Positions 25,060 through 35,909 of a DNA stretch of 64,000 bases are shown one piece after another. The notes beneath the pieces are model-generated. The model saw only the letters and a program-made list of their open reading frames with translations. It was not told where the DNA came from and ran no database searches. The position numbers and the translations under genes were made by a program. The DNA comes from Pardosa pseudoannulata. Its lineage: Eukaryota > Arthropoda > Arachnida > Araneae > Lycosidae. The stretch is taken from contig CM063500.1 in assembly GCA_032207245.1 (NCBI GenBank), forward strand, positions 63,582,578 to 63,646,577. The letters are read 5' to 3'. The stretch's first letter is position 1. The number at the start of each line of letters is the position of its first letter.

Positions 25060-26890
25060 GCTTCTTTGTCGTGGAAATCGATCGCTTTTCAGCAGCCTCT
25101 CTTTTACTTGGTAAAGTTTCTTTTTCATTGATCTAGGGTAAACTAACTTCATAACGATCTTCCACCCATTTCAGATTCTTGTGAAAGTGATCCCACACTG
25201 CTTCTTCTAATTCGAAATCAGTTTTATTTTCTTTTGCGTCTGCAATTCCCAGTGCTTCTAGCTTCCACAAGTTTTCTATGTCACTGCTGTGAGTCAACAT
25301 GGACGTTATCATTGATGACATGGAAAATGAGTTTCTTTCTGAAGTGTAATCACTCATCTTTCCCATGACTGTCCACCCGAGTAGCGATTCCACAGCAGTC
25401 AGCCCACATTCTAATTTCTGGACTCTTCCGGTTAACAGTGCACCTGCTATGTCAGCTCCTATAAGGACTTCTATTTTTAAGTCTCTTTTTCCTATATCAG
25501 ATACATGGATATTTTCCTGCTTTAGCTCTTCTATCCATGGTCCAGGCTGTAAACTAATCACTGGTCCACAAATCTTCGACTGTTCCAACAAAATTAGTCG
25601 TTTAGAAAAATTACCTTCTAGACTTCTAACACTTACTTCATAGCGTTTATGAATTTCTCTTCGTTGTTACTCCTCCAAAAAGCGCATGAATCAAAGATTC
25701 AGATCCACTTGGATGGCATTCTATGCCTATAGCTTTAACATGTATGAACGTTGCGACCCTGTATCAATAAGTGCCCTCACCGTCTTCTGTTTTTTGTTGG
25801 AGTCGATTTTAATTAATAGTGTTTGAAGAAACACTTCATCTAGAAAACTGGTGCTCACAAGTGATACGTTTTGTGTGTCTTCTTCATTCTTCTCAACGTC
25901 ACTTCTCTTTTGATTGGTTCGTAAATCCGGACACATGATACCCCAATGTCTTTTCAAGCATATTAAACATCGTACATTTGTCTTGCATTGCTTGGCCCTG
26001 TGTCCAGTTTTGAGACAAAAGAAACAGCCCTTCTTTTTCTTTATTTATTCATATTTTTTATCCAAACTCATCTTTTGAGCAACAAAGCAATCTCGGCTTT
26101 CATGGTGTTTATCACAAAATATGCAAGAGTCTTTTTCCCTATTGCTGGTTGTTTTATTATGGCATGAAAATAAATCATTTGCTGTAGGCACGAAATTTTC
26201 ACCCTGGTACCTTTTATTTCTGTTACTTTCTTTCTTTGAACCAAAATCAATTAATTTAAATCCAGCTTTCGCCAAGGAAATTCTTTGCTCTCCTTCGACT
26301 TCATTTCTTAAAAACAACAATAACTGTTTCAGTTTCTCAGAGTGAGAGTTTTTCTCTGTAATTACTGATGCATGATTTCTCAGCCAAACTCTCAAAATTT
26401 CTTCTGGAATGCAGGATTCAACGAGCGGAAACAACATTGCTGCGTATTTGTCGCTTGTCATCCCTATCGACTCCAAAGAACGTAAATATGACTCTAACTT
26501 GTCATACAATTCAGATAGGCTGCACTTTCCCTTTTGATTCGTAACATTTTTAATAATCAGACCTAATAATTCCCGAATATAGAATTCCACCAACAGTTCT
26601 TCTCTGCCAAACCTATTTCTTAAACTTTCTATAACCTTCTCATAATTTTCAGCAGTCGCAGGGAAGCTGTTAACAATGTCTCGTGGTCTCGTACCGGGTA
26701 TGGTCGCTTGAACAAGATAATGCATCTTGTCCTCATTTTGAATTTCCTTATCCTCGTGTATTCGCCGAAATTGTCCCCAAAACGGTAACCAATCCTTAAT
26801 GTCGCCACCGAATTGTTTCAACTCTATTTCCGGTAATTTCAGTTTCCGTTTACTCAGATTTGGCGGCGTACTGCCAGTGGATTCTGTCAT
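25060..26890 (-). pseudogene. BEL/Pao gag-protease polyprotein, broken
   Basis: From the ATG at 26,890 the frame gives a DUF1759-type gag (KQFGGDIKDWLPFWGQF, then SFPATAENYEKVIESLRNRF), zinc knuckles CIFCDKHHESRDC and CFFCLKTGHRAKQC, and a pepsin-like protease with ALIDTGSQRSY. Lesions: an in-frame TAA at 26,045-26,047, two compensating frameshifts near 25,735 and 25,660, and a TAG at the end of the 25,133-25,591 segment where BEL elements usually have Trp (after YEVSLP). The linker EKETLPSKREAAEKR just beyond confirms the family. The protein then stops where RT should begin. Confidence 0.8.
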
Positions 26891-27265
26891 TTGGCGATTA
26901 AAAAATAATTCCGTTTTTTACTCGTATTAAGTCTAACTTTTCTTTGTACTTGAAGAAAACATTCTGTATTCAATATTTGAGTGTCAAAATATTAAGTTCA
27001 CTAGATAAACGTTCTAAAGTAAGAAGTTCCGTTTTCAAACATTTTACATCAGGAGTCTTCTTTTCTAATTCCTGCGAAATCGCATTGTTTTCGTAAAAAA
27101 GCTCTGATTGGTTTTCGCTTTTGAACTAACGATTCCATTTCAATAAAATTAAAGCTCAATAGCAAAATCAGATTTAAACGAAACTGTTGTTCTACGGTAA
27201 TGAAAAGAATAAAGCATCTGACCTTGACATCTTGTTACCCGATCACGTCAGGGATCGCCAAATTT

Positions 27266-27410
27266 TGTGCGAGATTTGCAAGAACTAACCGTCTATTGCT
27301 TAAATAAATAAATTTAGTTCATAACTACAATTCAAAACGACATGCCTTTATTTCAAATATCCTTCGAACTCTGTTTACAAAAAAGTGTTGCCACTTTTAC
27401 AATACTAAAC
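27266..27410 (-). repeat. BEL/Pao element 1, 5' LTR (interrupted)
   Basis: On the minus strand it ends CTCGCACA, followed by the primer-site region. The outer end is cut by the Gypsy element whose TSD is TAAAC; the sequence right of that element, from 35,885 to about 35,908, is probably the rest of this LTR. Confidence 0.55.
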
Positions 27411-27591
27411 TGTAGTGAAGCAAAAAATAATGTAACAACATAATACTCTAGATTTAGGCTTTAATCAACTAGAAAACAACGAGGTGTAAAGGCTACATAG
27501 TTGCATCAATGCAAACAGTACAGAAGTGTTGCCAAATGTAATTATTAAAACAAGTGTTGCCACAGGAAACAAAATACATTATTCTACTACA
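27411..27591 (-). repeat. Gypsy element 3, 3' LTR
   Basis: 181 bp, TG...CA ends. Pairs with 35,704-35,879, from which it differs by a 5-bp indel and a handful of substitutions. Confidence 0.88.
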
Positions 27592-27611
27592 TTCATCCCC
27601 ACTAGAAAAAG

Positions 27612-28003
27612 TTAATAAGTCACATAGTCATGAAGATAAGTTGGTGACCTTCTCTGTCGACGAGATAAGGAATTGTTCAAGGTAGGTGGCTTTACAGAAT
27701 CCACATTATTTAGGTCAGGACAATTGATCTCTGGCATGGTGGTATCTTGGTCATTGTCCTTAGAAACCCCGACATTCTCTAAAGATTCTGAAGAATCAGT
27801 GTGGGGAAGATGAATGGGTTGCATGTTTAGATTGGCTGAGTCACCTTTGGGTGCCAAATGTCGAACAGAGACACTTGACTCTCGTCCATCAGGAAGCTTA
27901 ACATATGCATAGTCAGGATTAGCCTCGATCAATTCAACTTCTTGTACAATAGGGTCATATTTAGCATGTCGTACATGATTTTTCATTAGAACAGGACCTG
28001 GTT
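27612..28003 (-). pseudogene. Gypsy element 3, integrase C-terminal tail
   Basis: Open frame with KYDPIVQEVELIEANPDYAY and a basic, Pro/Ser-rich end. The phase agrees with the integrase piece on the other side of the nested element when one copy of the GAGTT duplication is ignored. Its length and composition fit the variable tail of Ty3/Gypsy integrases. Confidence 0.7.
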
Positions 28004-28008
28004 GAGTT

Positions 28009-28236
28009 TGTGTTGTTACTCTCTATTTTTAGAATAGTACAGTGCATGTAGAGTGTAAGAGGCGTAAATGACCAGGCAAGTTAGTATTAGCACGCATCTA
28101 TTTAATTATCATTCTAAGCGGCCACGATAAAGAACATACATCATATCCTAGTTACGTTACATCGCGCGTTCTCTCAACTAACGGTTTCTCGTGTGTCAGT
28201 CCGTTGCGGTTGCCGTCAAGGGTGACTCACACCACA
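28009..28236 (-). repeat. Gypsy element 1, 3' LTR
   Basis: On the minus strand it starts TGTGGTGTGAGTC and ends CAACACA, with the purine tract just before it at 28,237-28,252. Confidence 0.93.
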
Positions 28237-28276
28237 TCTCCCCTTCTTTAAAGGTTAAATCTCTGTGGTGGACGTA

Positions 28277-30115
28277 CTACCCGACCACTTTTGGTGACAT
28301 ATGGAGCTGGAGGAGTACTGGCGGAATCAAAAGCTTTTCCTGGGAATTTGGAGAATTGGTTTTAATGGAACTGGTTGCTTCATGACCATTCATTGAGTCA
28401 AAGTCATCTAAATCCTCTGTCTCCGGTTGGAAATTGCTTGAAGGTATTAGGTGCATCCTATTCCTTCTGTACCGTTTCTTTCCCGATTCTATTATGTATG
28501 ATCGTGGGTGATCAGTTTTGCTAACAACTTTACCAGTAGTTCTTCTATCTGTCATCCAAACTGCCTTACCCGGACTCAAATTACTTAAATTCCTTGCTCC
28601 ATGTCTTTTGTTGAAGTTTGCCGTTTGTTTCTCTATTCTCCTTTCCTCCTTTCTCTGAAGTTCATTTTTATCTTCTGTCTTCGATTCTAACTGAGATTTT
28701 GCAATAGGAAGGGTCGTTTGTATCCGTCTATTGAAGAGAAGTTCAGCGGGACTTAAACCATTTTCAAGAGGAGTAGCCCTATAAGCCAGCAGTGCTAAAT
28801 AAGGGTCTTCAGATTTTTTAAGTCGGAGCTTGATGGTTTTCACAGCTGATTCCACAAATCCGTTACTTTGTGGATATCTAGGACTGGAAGTAATGTGGCA
28901 AAATCCACAGGCTCTTGAAAATTGGGCAAATTCAGAAGAATTTATTGGTTCAAATTGTGGTCCATTGTCAGTTCTTACAACGTTAGGTATTCCATGTCTT
29001 GCAAATATGGATTTGCAATGATTAATGACTTCTTCAGATGTCATTTTTTCTAATTTTGCTATCTCTGGATATCTAGAAAAGTAATCCGTAACAATGAGAT
29101 ACCACAGTCCCTGAAACTTGAATAGATCCATACCGATAATTTCCCACGGTCTTTCTGGAAATTCTGATGGTATAAGTGGTTCATGGCGATTTGTTGCCTC
29201 TTGGATACAATTTGAGCAATTTTTAACCATTTCTTCAATTTCTTTGTTAATTCCTGGCCAATATACAGATGTTCTAGCTCGTGCACGACATTTAGAGATT
29301 CCAAGATGTCCCTCGTGAATTTGTTTCAAAACTTTGCTTCTTTGGCTTTCAGGTATTATAATTCTACAGCCCTTCATTAAAAGACCATCTTGTATAGATA
29401 TTTCGTATCGATGATTCCAATATGGCAAGCAAGAACTCTTAAGATTCTTCTTAGACGGCCAACCTTCCAGGGCCAATCTCTCTAGCATCTTGCATGTTGA
29501 ATCAGCTTGCTGAAAATTTCTTAATTCTTTTAATCGATGATTAGAAGCTGGTAAGGATGAAGTTATCATGTGAACATATGCGTCTATTTCGTCTTCTAAT
29601 TCATCAGCAAATTTCATTTCTTGTGGTTTTCTGGACAAAGCATCGGCAGCATAAAGCTTCTTACCGGGAGTGTGAAAGATCGAGTATGAATATCTCATCA
29701 TTCTCAGCTTTATCCTCTGCAGACGAGGAGATAAATCATCTAAGTTCTTCTTCGAGAAGATCGGAATGAGAGGTTTGTGATCGGTTTCTAACCGGAAATG
29801 AGTACCTATAAGATAGTCTCTAAACTTTTCACATCCCCAAACCAATGCAAGTGCTTCCTTTTCTATTTGAGCGTATCTTTGTTCTGTGGGTGTAAGTGTT
29901 CTGGAAGCATAAGCCACGACACATGGATTTCCATCTTCTTGCTCTTGGCGTAAAGTTGCTCCAATTCCATAAGATGATGCATCCGTGGTAACAATTGTTG
30001 ATTTGTTCGGATCGTACACTTTAAGGACTGGTTCTGATGTTAGAACCGTTTTCCAACTTTCAAAAGCTTCCGATTGCGCTTTATAGCACACAAATTCATT
30101 TTTGTTACTTAACAT
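28277..30115 (-). CDS. Gypsy element 1, RNase H and integrase
   Basis: 612 open codons. RNase H carries TTDASSYGIGA and ASRTLTPTEQRYAQIEKEAL. The integrase has the HHCC zinc site (HEGHLGISK ... NCSNC) and the DDE core: D in GMDLF, D in RTDNGPQF, E in NGFVESAVK. The C-terminal region has a GKAVWMTDRR segment typical of this Gypsy clade. The frame is intact, but it depends on upstream frames that are shifted. Confidence 0.88.
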   Translation of the reverse strand: MLSNKNEFVCYKAQSEAFESWKTVLTSEPVLKVYDPNKSTIVTTDASSYGIGATLRQEQEDGNPCVVAYASRTLTPTEQRYAQIEKEALALVWGCEKFRDYLIGTHFRLETDHKPLIPIFSKKNLDDLSPRLQRIKLRMMRYSYSIFHTPGKKLYAADALSRKPQEMKFADELEDEIDAYVHMITSSLPASNHRLKELRNFQQADSTCKMLERLALEGWPSKKNLKSSCLPYWNHRYEISIQDGLLMKGCRIIIPESQRSKVLKQIHEGHLGISKCRARARTSVYWPGINKEIEEMVKNCSNCIQEATNRHEPLIPSEFPERPWEIIGMDLFKFQGLWYLIVTDYFSRYPEIAKLEKMTSEEVINHCKSIFARHGIPNVVRTDNGPQFEPINSSEFAQFSRACGFCHITSSPRYPQSNGFVESAVKTIKLRLKKSEDPYLALLAYRATPLENGLSPAELLFNRRIQTTLPIAKSQLESKTEDKNELQRKEERRIEKQTANFNKRHGARNLSNLSPGKAVWMTDRRTTGKVVSKTDHPRSYIIESGKKRYRRNRMHLIPSSNFQPETEDLDDFDSMNGHEATSSIKTNSPNSQEKLLIPPVLLQLHMSPKVVG

Positions 30116-31064
30116 TCGACGTTAAAGGCAATAATAGTTCGCTGTAGTTGAGAACAAATTTTGCAAGATAATTTGCCATTCCTAACATTTGTTTCAACTC
30201 AGTTTTATTTTTAGGAGGTGGATATCCTTGTATTGCAGCTATTTTATCTTCGTCTGGATGTATTCCTTCTTTATCAATAACATGTCCCAGGAATTTGATC
30301 CTTTTAACAGAGAATTGACATTTAGCCTCATTTAAAGTGATACCTGCATCTTTAAGTTTATGCAAAACAGCTATCAGTCTCTGATCATGTTCAGTTTGAT
30401 CTTTTCCCCAAACTAGAATATCGTCCATATGACAAATCGTACCCGATGTTTTTTCTAAAAGCTGCATCATCCTTTTCTGGAAGTGCTCAGGCGCCGAAGA
30501 AATTCCAAACGGTAATCTTGAGAATCTATATCTTCCAAAGGGTGTTATAAATGTTGTAAGGTATGACGACTCTTCGTCTAGAGGAATTTGCCAAAACCCT
30601 GAATTGGCGTCCAATTTAGAAAAAACTTTGGCTCCGGTAAGTAAATTTAATGAGTATTCTACTGAAGGCAAAGGATGAAATTCTCGTTGGACACACTTAT
30701 TTAATTCAGTCAAATCTACACATATTCTAACGTTACCATCGCATTTTGGTACAACAACCATTGGGGAACACCATTCAGTTGGCATGTCTACTGGAATAAT
30801 TATGCCTTTAGAGACCATGCTCTTAATTTCATATTCGGTTTTCCTTAGGAGGGGGATGGGAATTCTTCTAGGAGAAGAAATAGCAAAGGGAACTGAATCG
30901 GACTTCAATTTTATTTTGTAACATCCTTGTATCAAGCCTAGACCTCTAAATAATTCTGGAAAATCATGTTTAGGATTAAGAGTACAGATTTCTAAAATGT
31001 TTGGACCTAACCCAAATTTTTTGTATGGCTGGTTTACCCAGTAAACAGTTCTGCAACCCCTCAA
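30105..31064 (-). pseudogene. Gypsy element 1, reverse transcriptase
   Basis: RT blocks in order: WCSPMVVVPKCDGNVRICVD, LDANSGFWQIPL, YRFSRLPFGISSAPEHFQK, the catalytic CHMDDILVWG, then FLGHVIDKEGIHP. A second one-base indel at about 30,108-30,115 separates it from RNase H. The overlap with the previous frame at the 5' side is a consequence of the first indel. Confidence 0.88.
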
Positions 31065-31593
31065 TTACATAAATAACTTCTTTTATTGTTTTATTTCCAT
31101 AACTGATTTTCTCGTAGAGCTTTGCAGTTACTTTAAGTGCCCTACCATCCGGTCCACAAATCTTCTTATCTGGTTCTAAGACTTTCGCATTTTTAAAACT
31201 AATATTCAGAACGGATGTTGGAATAACAGTATGATCAGCTCCACTGTCAATTTTAAAGTTAATTTCCTTATTTTGGTATCGGATTGGCACATTCCATTCT
31301 ACAAAATTGATTCTACGGGAAGAAACTTCAGTAATGGAACCCAAAAAAGAAATATCTGATTTCCTATCTTTATGATAACAAACTTTTGCAAAATGTCCCA
31401 TTTTCGAACATTTCATGCATTTTGCATCTTTAGCGGGGCAAAATTTCCTATCATGTTTTGGTTTTCCACACCATTTGCAATTTTCTGTAGCTTTCGGTTT
31501 CTCAGAGTTTTTATTTATCGGTTTAATTCCCAGTCCTTTTGGTGTTGGAAAATAACTACCTTTCTTTACTTTTGATTTGTTATTATTAGTCAT
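30976..31593 (-). pseudogene. Gypsy element 1, nucleocapsid and protease
   Basis: Two zinc knuckles (CKWCGKPKHDRKFC and CMKCSKMGHFAKVC) are followed by an aspartic protease with the active-site motif KIDSGADHTVIP. The frame breaks at an A-run near 31,015-31,022, after LLGKPAIQK, where the RT frame takes over; a one-base indel in the run explains it. Confidence 0.85.
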
Positions 31594-31596
31594 GGC

Positions 31597-32172
31597 TTAA
31601 ATTAATGACTTATCGCTAGTTAAAATTTCTTGTTGCTTCTTAATGGATTCCGATAGTCGAACTTTTTCTATAGCTTTACATAGTGTAAGTTCAGAATCCA
31701 GTTGAAGTTTCTCACTCAAATTCTTATTTCTAATACCTACTACTATCCTGTCTCGAAGTAATTCATCATGCAATGTTCCATATTCACAATGTTCAGCTAA
31801 AGAATACAATGCAGTTATAAATTCATTTACTGATTCTCCCTCTCTTTGGATGCGTTGATTAAACTGAGCTCTTCCGAAAATAGTGTTTCGTTTCACTATG
31901 AAATGATCAGTAAACCGTTTTATCACAACATTATAGTTTTTCTGGTCATCAGCTGTCAAATCGAAAGAATTAAATATATCTTCTGCTTTCTCCCCCATAT
32001 AATAAATTAAAGCGTTAACTTGCTCTTCATCGGATTGTTTATTTAACCCAGAAGCAGAACGAAATCTTTCAAAACGTTGTTTCCATTTCGACCAAAGAAC
32101 AGGTGTTGAAAAAGAGAAACAGTCTGGTGGGGTAACATGATAAGCAGGAAGCGAGTTCAATTTTTCTGTCAT
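31597..32172 (-). pseudogene. Gypsy element 1, gag
   Basis: 191 codons beginning MTEKLNSLPAYHVTPPDCF, with the retrotransposon gag core (WSKWKQRFERF ... ALIYYMGEKAEDIF ... INQ-type VNEFITALYSLAEHCEYG). It ends at a TAA that is in the same frame as the zinc-knuckle ORF starting four bases on, so gag and nucleocapsid-protease are one frame interrupted by a single stop. Whether that stop is a mutation or a readthrough site cannot be told from one copy. Confidence 0.85.
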
Positions 32173-32375
32173 AATTTCTACTTTCGACTTCGTTAAATAC
32201 AGAAATAATATTGCACAAGAAAATAATGTTCTCTTACCTTTAAAAGATGTTTATTGAGCTTGTGTTATCCAAAATATATTTCATGAAGTCCATATATGAC
32301 ATGTAGAATTTCACTTATGGTGTACACTTAAATCGAAATCAAAAGTTTTTTTTTTTCATCCCACCGCTGCCACCA

Positions 32376-32606
32376 TGTGTTGTTACTCTACTCTATTTTT
32401 AGAATAGTACAGTACATGTAGAGTGTAAGAGGCGTAAATGACCAGGCAAGTTAGTATTAGCACGCATCTATTTAATTATCATTCTAAGCGGCCACGATAC
32501 AGAACATACATCATATCCTAGTTACGTTACATCGCGCGTTCTCTCAACTAACGGTTTCTCGTCCGTCAGTCCGTTGCGGTTGCAGTCAAGGGTGACTCAC
32601 ACCACA
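32376..32606 (-). repeat. Gypsy element 1, 5' LTR
   Basis: Partner of 28,009-28,236, with an extra ACT in an ACTCT repeat. Followed inward by the primer-binding site with no spacer. Confidence 0.93.
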
Positions 32607-32611
32607 GAGTT

Positions 32612-34812
32612 AACCATGTAGGCAAGGATCGACCATTGAAGGATTTCCTAGGGTGAGTAAACATACGCTCATGAGGAGTAGCGTTGGTAGCAGTGCACAG
32701 TAATGATCTAATTGAGTGGTAGAGCTGGCTAAAGCACCTCTTCCCAACATTCTGTCCTTGCACCTTTTGTTTTTAAGGCTAAGAGTACTGTCTTCCATAT
32801 AATCCCATTATATCTTTCGACTTGTCCATTGCCCTGTGGGTTATAAGCAGTGGTTCTACTAGTAGCAACCCCTAAGGAAGTGAGGAACGATTTTAGTTCA
32901 TGCGACATAAATGAAGCACCTCTATCTGAATGTATGTAGGCTGGTGTCCCAAAGAGGGAGAATACATTGGTCAATACTTTTACTATGGTTGGAGCAGATA
33001 TATATGTACAAGGAAATGCAAAGGGGTATCTCGAGAATTCATCTACTATGGTTAAAAGGAAACGATTCTTGGATGAGGTAGGTAGGTCTAAGTTTGAAGT
33101 CTAAGTTTAGCCTCTCAAATGGCGAAGTTGCTTTTATTAACTGCCCCTCATTCCTATGGAAACGAGGTTTTAGCTCATTACAGACAGGGCATGAATTAGT
33201 CCTTCTTTAAATGTCATCTAATGTGAATGGCAAGTTTTTAGCTCTAATCCAATGGTGCATACGTGTTATCCCAGGGTGACATAGGCTATTGTGCAACTCT
33301 CTGAGGTTTGTTTCTGTTCCTGTATAGATATTTGCTGTAATTCTTGACATTGTGTCTGCAGTAGTGTTCCGATTACCTGGGCGATAAATTATATCAAATT
33401 TGAAGTTATCCAATTCCAGTCGCCATCTCATAATCTTTTCATTTTTTATTTTGCTTGAGTGATACTGATCAAACATAAAAGCCACAGATCTCTGGTCAGT
33501 GAGGACTTCAAAATGTCTTCCTATCAGGTAGTGCCTTCAATATCTTAGGGATTCCACAATGGCATAAGCCTCTTTCTCAACAGAAGAGTGCCTCTGCTCA
33601 GCAGCATTAAGTGTTTTTGAAAAGAAGGCTATGGAACGTTCAGCTTGGCTGAGAGTTGCCCCAATGGCAAATTTTGAAGCATCAGTTTGAACTCTAAATG
33701 GATGTTGTTTTCAATGGCAGACAAAGAAGCTTCCGCAACATCTTCCTTGAGAGAGTTGAATGTTCTCAGCTTCTTCAGAGAGTGGGAATGCTTTTGTCAG
33801 GAGAGGCGAATTTTTTCTGAGAATCTTGGAATCCAGCGACAGTAATGTGCAAACTTACCAAGAGTTCTTTGTAAGGTTGCCGTGTCATTAGGGATGGGTA
33901 AGTTCATACGTAGTGGTAACGTTGTGTATTAGGGATTAGGTTTAATAACTCTCTATTTTCAATAAGATATCCTTGTATTCTGACACATTTGTTGAGTATT
34001 GATTTATCTTCAGTGTGAGGTTATATTTTTTTAACAGCATTCAGGAATTCCTGCAAATTTTTGATGCTCATGTTGTGTTAAACTGTTAAAAAGTATGGAA
34101 AAACAACCTTTCAGTTTTTCTTCCTTTATAATATTGTCAATATTTCCTTGAAGCTGGGACACCATTGAACTCCAAAAGGGATTCGTTGGAATTGAAGTTT
34201 AATTTTTTATAAGGTTGTTAATTTTATTGATTTGAGAATTGGTGGGTACTTGGTGGTATCTTGGTCAAATGGTGCTAATTTGGATATGTTATGAATCATC
34301 TTCAATCTTTGGGGTAGGCATTGTAAATTTATTAATAGTTTGGGAGTAATCAACTACCCTTCTAGGCTTTGATTTTTTTTAACCTGTGCCCGCCATGGTG
34401 AGTTGATATTGCTTTAAATCAGGTTGATATATCTTTCAGTTGTATGGATTTTGGTGTGACGACTGGTTTTGGTGTGTGAGAGATTAAAGATTGGAAGAAT
34501 CTGGCAGTGGCAATGAGCAGATTTTAAGAGCAATCTGTCACCAGGAATTTGATTTATATGAAGTGTCTAGAAGATCGTGAATGAAAAATGATTAATACCT
34601 CTCTATTGTGATATATATGATACTGCATCTTTAGAGTTAATGAACCACATCCATAAGAATCAAGGATTTGGCCATGGTTATTTTATTTTTACATTTTTAT
34701 TTACAAATTTTTTTTTAATTTATTTTTTATTTTCGAAATTATTTTAGAAAGTATGGAATACATTTATAATGATTTTAGTTGAGTACCTGTATCAATTAAT
34801 GCATTTAGTTCC
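32612..34812 (-). pseudogene. Gypsy element 3, protease to integrase remains
   Basis: Just downstream of gag on the minus strand is a protease core ALIDTGTQ (about 34,770-34,800). RT sequence is hardly readable between 33.5 and 34.7 kb. RNase H ends with DIIYRPGNRNTTADTMSR near 33,350-33,400. The integrase follows with SLCHPGITRMHHW, the catalytic segment SDRGASF and NPQGNGQVERYN. Several stops and frameshifts. The last integrase part is cut by element 1 at 32,606. Confidence 0.75.
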
Positions 34813-34819
34813 ACATCAT

Positions 34820-35653
34820 TCACTGAATGGATTTCTGGAGGCATTGAGGAGTTGTTGAGACAGAAGCCAAAAGCAGTGTAGAAGCTGTAGCATTAGTAGA
34901 AGAGCGAGTAGATCGAGATTTACAAACTCGTTGATAATGTCCTTTTTTGCCGCATCCTCTACACATAGTTTCTCTAGCAGGACAAGAAATTCTTGGGTGG
35001 CGTTCATTACCACAGAAAAAGCACTTTTCTGAGCTTACCAAGGCAGCTGAAGTCGATGGGGTCTCCTCCACATCACTATTTCTATGTTCAATAGCGGAAA
35101 CTGGAATAGAATGCGTCGTATTTGAATAAGACGCGGAGTGTAACTCAGCTAACTCAAGTGATCTAGCCTGGTCATAAGCCTTCTCTAATGTAATAGTTGC
35201 ATTTTCCAAAAGTCTTTCGCGGATACGTGAGCTTTTGAGACCTCGTATAAAAGCATCCCTTATATATTCATCTTTGTATATGTCTGCTGTTACAGCTTTG
35301 AATTCACAGTCTTTACTCATTTGCTTCAATATCTGAAGGTATTCGTTGATGAATTCTCCCGTTTGTTGAGCTCTAGACGCTAGGCAGTGTCTTGCAAATA
35401 TTTCGTTTCGTTTTGTAATGTATAATGCATCTAGTACTTCGATAGCGTTGGAGTAGTTTTCAGAGTCACTTATGTAACGAAAAACATTAACAGAGATATA
35501 ATTACACAATAATTGTAGCTTACCATCTTCTGTAATTCCAGTAACTTGGCCAAGAAAATTATTGAAAGTTCTTTTCCAGTTTTTCCATTTCGATTCAGCT
35601 CCCGTGCACGTGGGATCAGTATCAAATCTTTCTGGTTTCAAAAGTTGCTCCAT
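34820..35653 (-). CDS. Gypsy element 3, gag
   Basis: 277 open codons from MEQLLKPERFDTDPT, with a gag core (WKNWKRTFNNFL, then EFINEYLQILKQMSKDCEF) and two zinc knuckles, CFFCGNERHPRISC and CRGCGKKGHYQRVC. The frame remains open although pol downstream is ruined. Confidence 0.82.
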   Translation of the reverse strand: MEQLLKPERFDTDPTCTGAESKWKNWKRTFNNFLGQVTGITEDGKLQLLCNYISVNVFRYISDSENYSNAIEVLDALYITKRNEIFARHCLASRAQQTGEFINEYLQILKQMSKDCEFKAVTADIYKDEYIRDAFIRGLKSSRIRERLLENATITLEKAYDQARSLELAELHSASYSNTTHSIPVSAIEHRNSDVEETPSTSAALVSSEKCFFCGNERHPRISCPARETMCRGCGKKGHYQRVCKSRSTRSSTNATASTLLLASVSTTPQCLQKSIQ

Positions 35654-35703
35654 TTTGCAGAATCCAGGACTGTGGGGATGCGCGAATTACTAGTTAATTG
35701 AAT

Positions 35704-35879
35704 TGTAGTGAAGCAAAAAATAATCTAACAACATAATACCCTAGATTTAGGCTTTAATCAGCTAGAAAACAACGAGGTGTAAAGGCTACATAGTTGCATC
35801 AATGCAAACAGAAGTGTTGCCAAATGTAATTATTAAAACAAGTGTTGCCACAGGAAACAAAATACATTATTTTACTACA
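35704..35879 (-). repeat. Gypsy element 3, 5' LTR
   Basis: 176 bp copy of 27,411-27,591, followed by the second TAAAC target duplication at 35,880-35,884. Confidence 0.88.
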
Positions 35880-35909
35880 TAAACTATGCATGAAATATCA
35901 ATTCAGGTT

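Larger units (their letters stand above)
25030..27410 (-). mobile_element. BEL/Pao element 1, truncated and decayed
   Basis: Minus strand. The 5' LTR begins at 27,266 on the plus axis (internal side TGTGCGAG) and is interrupted at 27,410 by the Gypsy insertion; a short remainder probably continues at 35,885-35,908. A leader with a TGGCGATCC primer-like site is followed by the gag and protease region, ending in the pre-RT linker at about 25,030. Reverse transcriptase, integrase and the 3' LTR are absent. Confidence 0.8.
28009..32606 (-). mobile_element. Gypsy element 1, full length, nested
   Basis: LTRs at 28,009-28,236 (228 bp) and 32,376-32,606 (231 bp), about 98% identical (five substitutions and a 3-bp indel by eye). 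TSD GAGTT is exact at 28,004-28,008 and 32,607-32,611. Directly inside the 5' LTR is the primer site TGGTGGCAGCGGTGGGAT (32,358-32,375), of the tRNA-Leu type as I know it. The polypurine tract AAAGAAGGGGAGA precedes the 3' LTR. Coding order is gag, nucleocapsid-protease, RT, RNase H, integrase. It is the youngest LTR insertion here, but three coding lesions make it non-autonomous. Confidence 0.93.
27411..35879 (-). mobile_element. Gypsy element 3, host of a nested insertion
   Basis: LTRs at 27,411-27,591 and 35,704-35,879 both start TGTAGTGAAGC and end ACTACA on the plus axis. TSD TAAAC is exact at 27,406-27,410 and 35,880-35,884. A purine tract (AGTGGGGATGA) precedes the 3' LTR on the minus strand. 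A second Gypsy element (28,009-32,606 plus a 5-bp duplication) interrupts its integrase. Without that insertion the internal region is about 3.5 kb, short for the family; RT sequence between 33.5 and 34.8 kb is largely eroded. Confidence 0.88.

Noticed and set aside
28191..28385. Plus-strand frames inside the LTR elements (28-31, 47-54 kb)
   Set aside because: They are antisense shadows of gag-pol genes on the minus strand.
30420..30440. HMDD instead of YxDD in Gypsy 1 RT as a catalytic defect
   Set aside because: CHMDD-type boxes occur in this Gypsy clade as I know it; both aspartates are present, so this is not a lesion.
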